Assembly: GCF_010470675.1 (NCBI RefSeq)
Contig: NZ_VOIQ01000005.1
Coordinates: 62,001-126,000, forward strand
DNA from: Desulfovibrio sp. JC010
GTDB taxonomy: Bacteria; Desulfobacterota; Desulfovibrionia; Desulfovibrionales; Desulfovibrionaceae
Direction of reading: 5' to 3'
DNA: 64,000 nucleotides
The notes under the pieces are model-generated. The model had not been told where the DNA came from, did not search any database, and was given only the letters and a program-made list of their open reading frames with translations. Below are positions 60,784-64,000 of the stretch, one piece after another (the first letter of the stretch is position 1; each line of letters starts with the position of its first letter). Both the position numbers and the translations under genes were made by a program.

Positions 60784-60985
60784 CCTTTTTATGTTACAAT
60801 CAGGTAGTAATGGGTTTGATCGAGAGATCAAAAAGTACAATTTTGATAAAAAATTAATTTAATTTTTTTGCTTATTTTTTGAAAAGATGTGTGGACTTAG
60901 TCGGTTAGTGGTGGAATAAAGGAAGTGAAAATTTTTTGTAAGTCAATTTCATATCAACTGCTTAAGGCCGTTTAGGAGGCTGTGA

Positions 60986-62332
<1,347 letters not shown>

Positions 62333-62373
62333 AACAGTTTCATATTATATTGTAATATAAAGAATCTGACCAG

Positions 62374-62411
62374 AAAGGCGGACTGCGATGACTTCGCTGT
62401 CCGCCTTTTTT
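62374..62411 (+). terminator. intrinsic terminator of gdhA
   Basis: AAAGGCGGAC (62374-62383) pairs with GTCCGCCTTT (62399-62408), with an inner GCGA/TCGC stem, followed by TTTTT. Confidence 0.92.
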
Positions 62412-62427
62412 TGATTATGGGGTGCGC

Positions 62428-64000
62428 ATGAGTAATAAAATGACATTTTTGGGCGGGCAGAGCCGCCAGTTCAACCTTTACCATGACCTGATGCAGGTCA
62501 AGGTCCGGGATATCCTGCTTATTTCCAGCCCCTATGATGCATGGGTCATGGAAGAGGACAGCCGGATATCGGAGCGGATTGTCAGTGAATACCGTGGTTT
62601 GAATCTGAGCCGCCCTCCGCGTTTGACATGGGTTTCCAATATTGATGAAGCCCTTGAACTGCTTGATGTGCGTTTTTTCGATCTGGTTATCCTGATGCCC
62701 CATTTGACCAATATGGACTGTAACGACATGGGCCGTCGTATCAAGGAAAAGATACCGGGTATTCCAGTGGCGATGTTGGCCCATAAACAGCTGGCTGTAT
62801 CGGAAAAAGAGTTATTCGAGAATACGGACCGCCAGTTTGTCTGGTCCGGTGATGCGGAACTGCTGGTGGCCATGGTCAAGAACCTCGAAGACCTGCTCAA
62901 TGTGGAGCATGATACTTCCGAGGTCGGGATCAGGGCGATTATTGTGGTGGAGGATTCACCGCGCTATCTGGCTTCGTTTTTGCCGATACTCTACAAGGAG
63001 CTGGTCCGCCAGACTCAGGCTGTGCTTGAGGAAGGGCTGAACTCCGAACACCGGCTGCTGACCATGCGTGCGCGGCCCAAGATACTTGTGGCTCGTACTT
63101 ATGAAGAGGCCATGGTTCTTTTTGAGAAATACGAAACCTATATTCTGGGTGTTATTTCCGATGTGCGTTTTCCGCGCAAGGGGATTCTGGATGGAAATTC
63201 CGGCATAGAACTGCTTAAAAGCATCAAAGAAAGCCGCGATGACATTCCCCTGCTGCTGACCAGTAATGAACCGGAAAATGAGGAACGTGCAAAGGATATC
63301 CCGGCTTGTTTTGTGGATAAGAATTCCCCGGACCTGATGTCTGAAATACGCAAGTTTGTGATGGAGCAGCTGGGGTTCGGTGATTTTATTTTTCGTGATC
63401 TTGAGGGCAATGAAGTTGCGCGGGCAAGCAGCTTGTATTCGCTGGAAAAATCCCTGCGTACTATTGATCAGGATATCTTTATGCGCCATTGCCAGCTGAA
63501 TGATTTTTCGCGCTGGTTTTATGCCCGCACTGAGATCGCACTTGCAAATACTATCCGTCCGTTGCGCGAAAAAGATTTCCCGGATGTGGAAACCCATCGC
63601 GAACATATGCTGGATTTAATCCGTGAAAGACGCATGCAGCGTCAGCAGGGGGTTATTGTTTCCTTTAACCCCAAGGATTTTGACCCGGATACGGACTTTT
63701 TAAAGATCGGAGCCGGATCGCTGGGCGGTAAGGCTCGCGGGATGGCTTTCATCTGCTCCATGCTGGCCCGTAATCCGTGGCTGCATGATAAGTATTCGGA
63801 TATGGTAATCACCGCACCGCGCACCCTGACCATCGGTACTTCCGGGTTTGATGATTTCATGGAGATGAATGACCTTTCCTATCTGGCGACCACCGATCTC
63901 GATGATGATAAGGTGTCTGAAATTTTCAGCGAGGCTTTTTTTCCGGGCTGGATTGAGGCTCAGCTGTGGGCCTATCTTCAGGAGGTGAAGTATCCGCTCT
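62428..64000 (+). CDS. receiver-like plus PEP/pyruvate-binding (PEP synthase type) protein, 3' end outside the window
   Basis: A frame from the ATG at 62428 stays open for 524 codons to the end of the window. The N-terminal 350 residues contain two response-regulator-like folds (ILLISSPYDAWVMEED... FDLVILMPHLTNMD; AIIVVEDSPRYLASF ... GVISDVRFPRKG). From about residue 430 the sequence DFLKIGAGSLGGKARGMAFI matches the Gly-rich loop that opens the ATP-grasp domain of PEP synthase and pyruvate phosphate dikinase. Such fusions occur in Desulfovibrio and relatives (memory). It may be a PEP-synthase-like phosphotransferase under signal control. The catalytic His domain would lie outside the window. 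Confidence 0.82.
   Translation, partial: MSNKMTFLGGQSRQFNLYHDLMQVKVRDILLISSPYDAWVMEEDSRISERIVSEYRGLNLSRPPRLTWVSNIDEALELLDVRFFDLVILMPHLTNMDCNDMGRRIKEKIPGIPVAMLAHKQLAVSEKELFENTDRQFVWSGDAELLVAMVKNLEDLLNVEHDTSEVGIRAIIVVEDSPRYLASFLPILYKELVRQTQAVLEEGLNSEHRLLTMRARPKILVARTYEEAMVLFEKYETYILGVISDVRFPRKGILDGNSGIELLKSIKESRDDIPLLLTSNEPENEERAKDIPACFVDKNSPDLMSEIRKFVMEQLGFGDFIFRDLEGNEVARASSLYSLEKSLRTIDQDIFMRHCQLNDFSRWFYARTEIALANTIRPLREKDFPDVETHREHMLDLIRERRMQRQQGVIVSFNPKDFDPDTDFLKIGAGSLGGKARGMAFICSMLARNPWLHDKYSDMVITAPRTLTIGTSGFDDFMEMNDLSYLATTDLDDDKVSEIFSEAFFPGWIEAQLWAYLQEVKYPL

Larger units (their letters stand above)
60494..60985. other. divergent intergenic region with structured leader RNA
   Basis: 492 bases without another gene. 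The minus strand carries promoter, palindrome, leader hairpins and a terminator for the symporter operon (60604-60783). The part from 60790 to 60985 is AT-rich and must hold the gdhA promoter; AGGAGG of gdhA is at 60974-60979. Confidence 0.7.

Overview
The window reads as a chromosomal segment of a marine sulfate-reducing bacterium of the Desulfovibrionaceae (Maridesulfovibrio/Desulfovibrio-like). This is inferred from gene content: a chemoreceptor with a C-terminal hemerythrin domain, a complex I operon without the NADH module, a HesB-like protein related to the HesB selenoprotein family, a small protein of a Desulfovibrio-restricted type, and many PAS/GGDEF sensors. No rRNA, tRNA, CRISPR array, prophage or complete insertion sequence was seen.

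Layout. 1-3.7 kb: 3' part of a PAS histidine kinase, a TIGR01777-type epimerase and an exported phytase-like esterase. 3.9-10.6 kb: a lone diheme fumarate reductase cytochrome b, a two-domain M16 zinc protease lipoprotein, YigZ, a small conserved protein and a PLP aminotransferase. 10.8-17.4 kb: a stand-alone ABC membrane protein, an MCP-hemerythrin receptor, a divergent LysR/EamA pair, a solute-binding protein, and an acetolactate synthase small subunit with a phosphate butyryltransferase. 17.5-28.3 kb: a PAS-GAF-GGDEF-EAL protein, a tandem transglutaminase lipoprotein, HesB-like, cupin plus AraC, OsmC, YkgJ, GtrA and a response regulator-GGDEF. 28.8-40.8 kb: a 13-gene complex I operon (nuoABCDHIJK, an additional MrpD-like antiporter subunit, a 94-aa membrane protein, a NuoL-like subunit, nuoM, nuoN) with no NuoE, F or G. 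40.9-44.2 kb: an AT-rich orphan membrane protein and a convergent pair of hypothetical protein plus histidine kinase. 44.4-47.5 kb: feoA-feoB and a His-rich exported protein, each behind a similar Fur-box-like promoter. 47.8-57.4 kb: an MFS transporter, a catalytically degenerate HsdR-N-like protein, an arginine decarboxylase with two APC exchangers (an acid-resistance set), and an acyl-CoA ligase. 57.5-64 kb: a periplasmic binding protein, a sodium:solute symporter with a 53-aa partner behind a structured leader RNA, NADP-glutamate dehydrogenase, and the start of a receiver-like/PEP-synthase-type protein.

The most unusual signals are not genes. Eight copies of an intergenic hairpin element lie in gene gaps. 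Their stems differ in sequence but keep perfect or near-perfect symmetry, and several end in GCCGCCGGAGGCA, whose GGAGG serves as the ribosome binding site of the next gene (nuoD, the 49550 gene, probably the AdiC-like exchanger). An inverted pair of these elements interrupts the complex I operon. The symporter leader contains a nested hairpin whose outer arm competes with an intrinsic terminator, which looks like an attenuator or riboswitch. A 121-bp imperfect palindrome ends exactly at the stop codon of the HesB-like gene, and a 14-codon remnant of a second symporter gene abuts the acyl-CoA ligase. Family names come from motif recognition and memory only; no database search was run.
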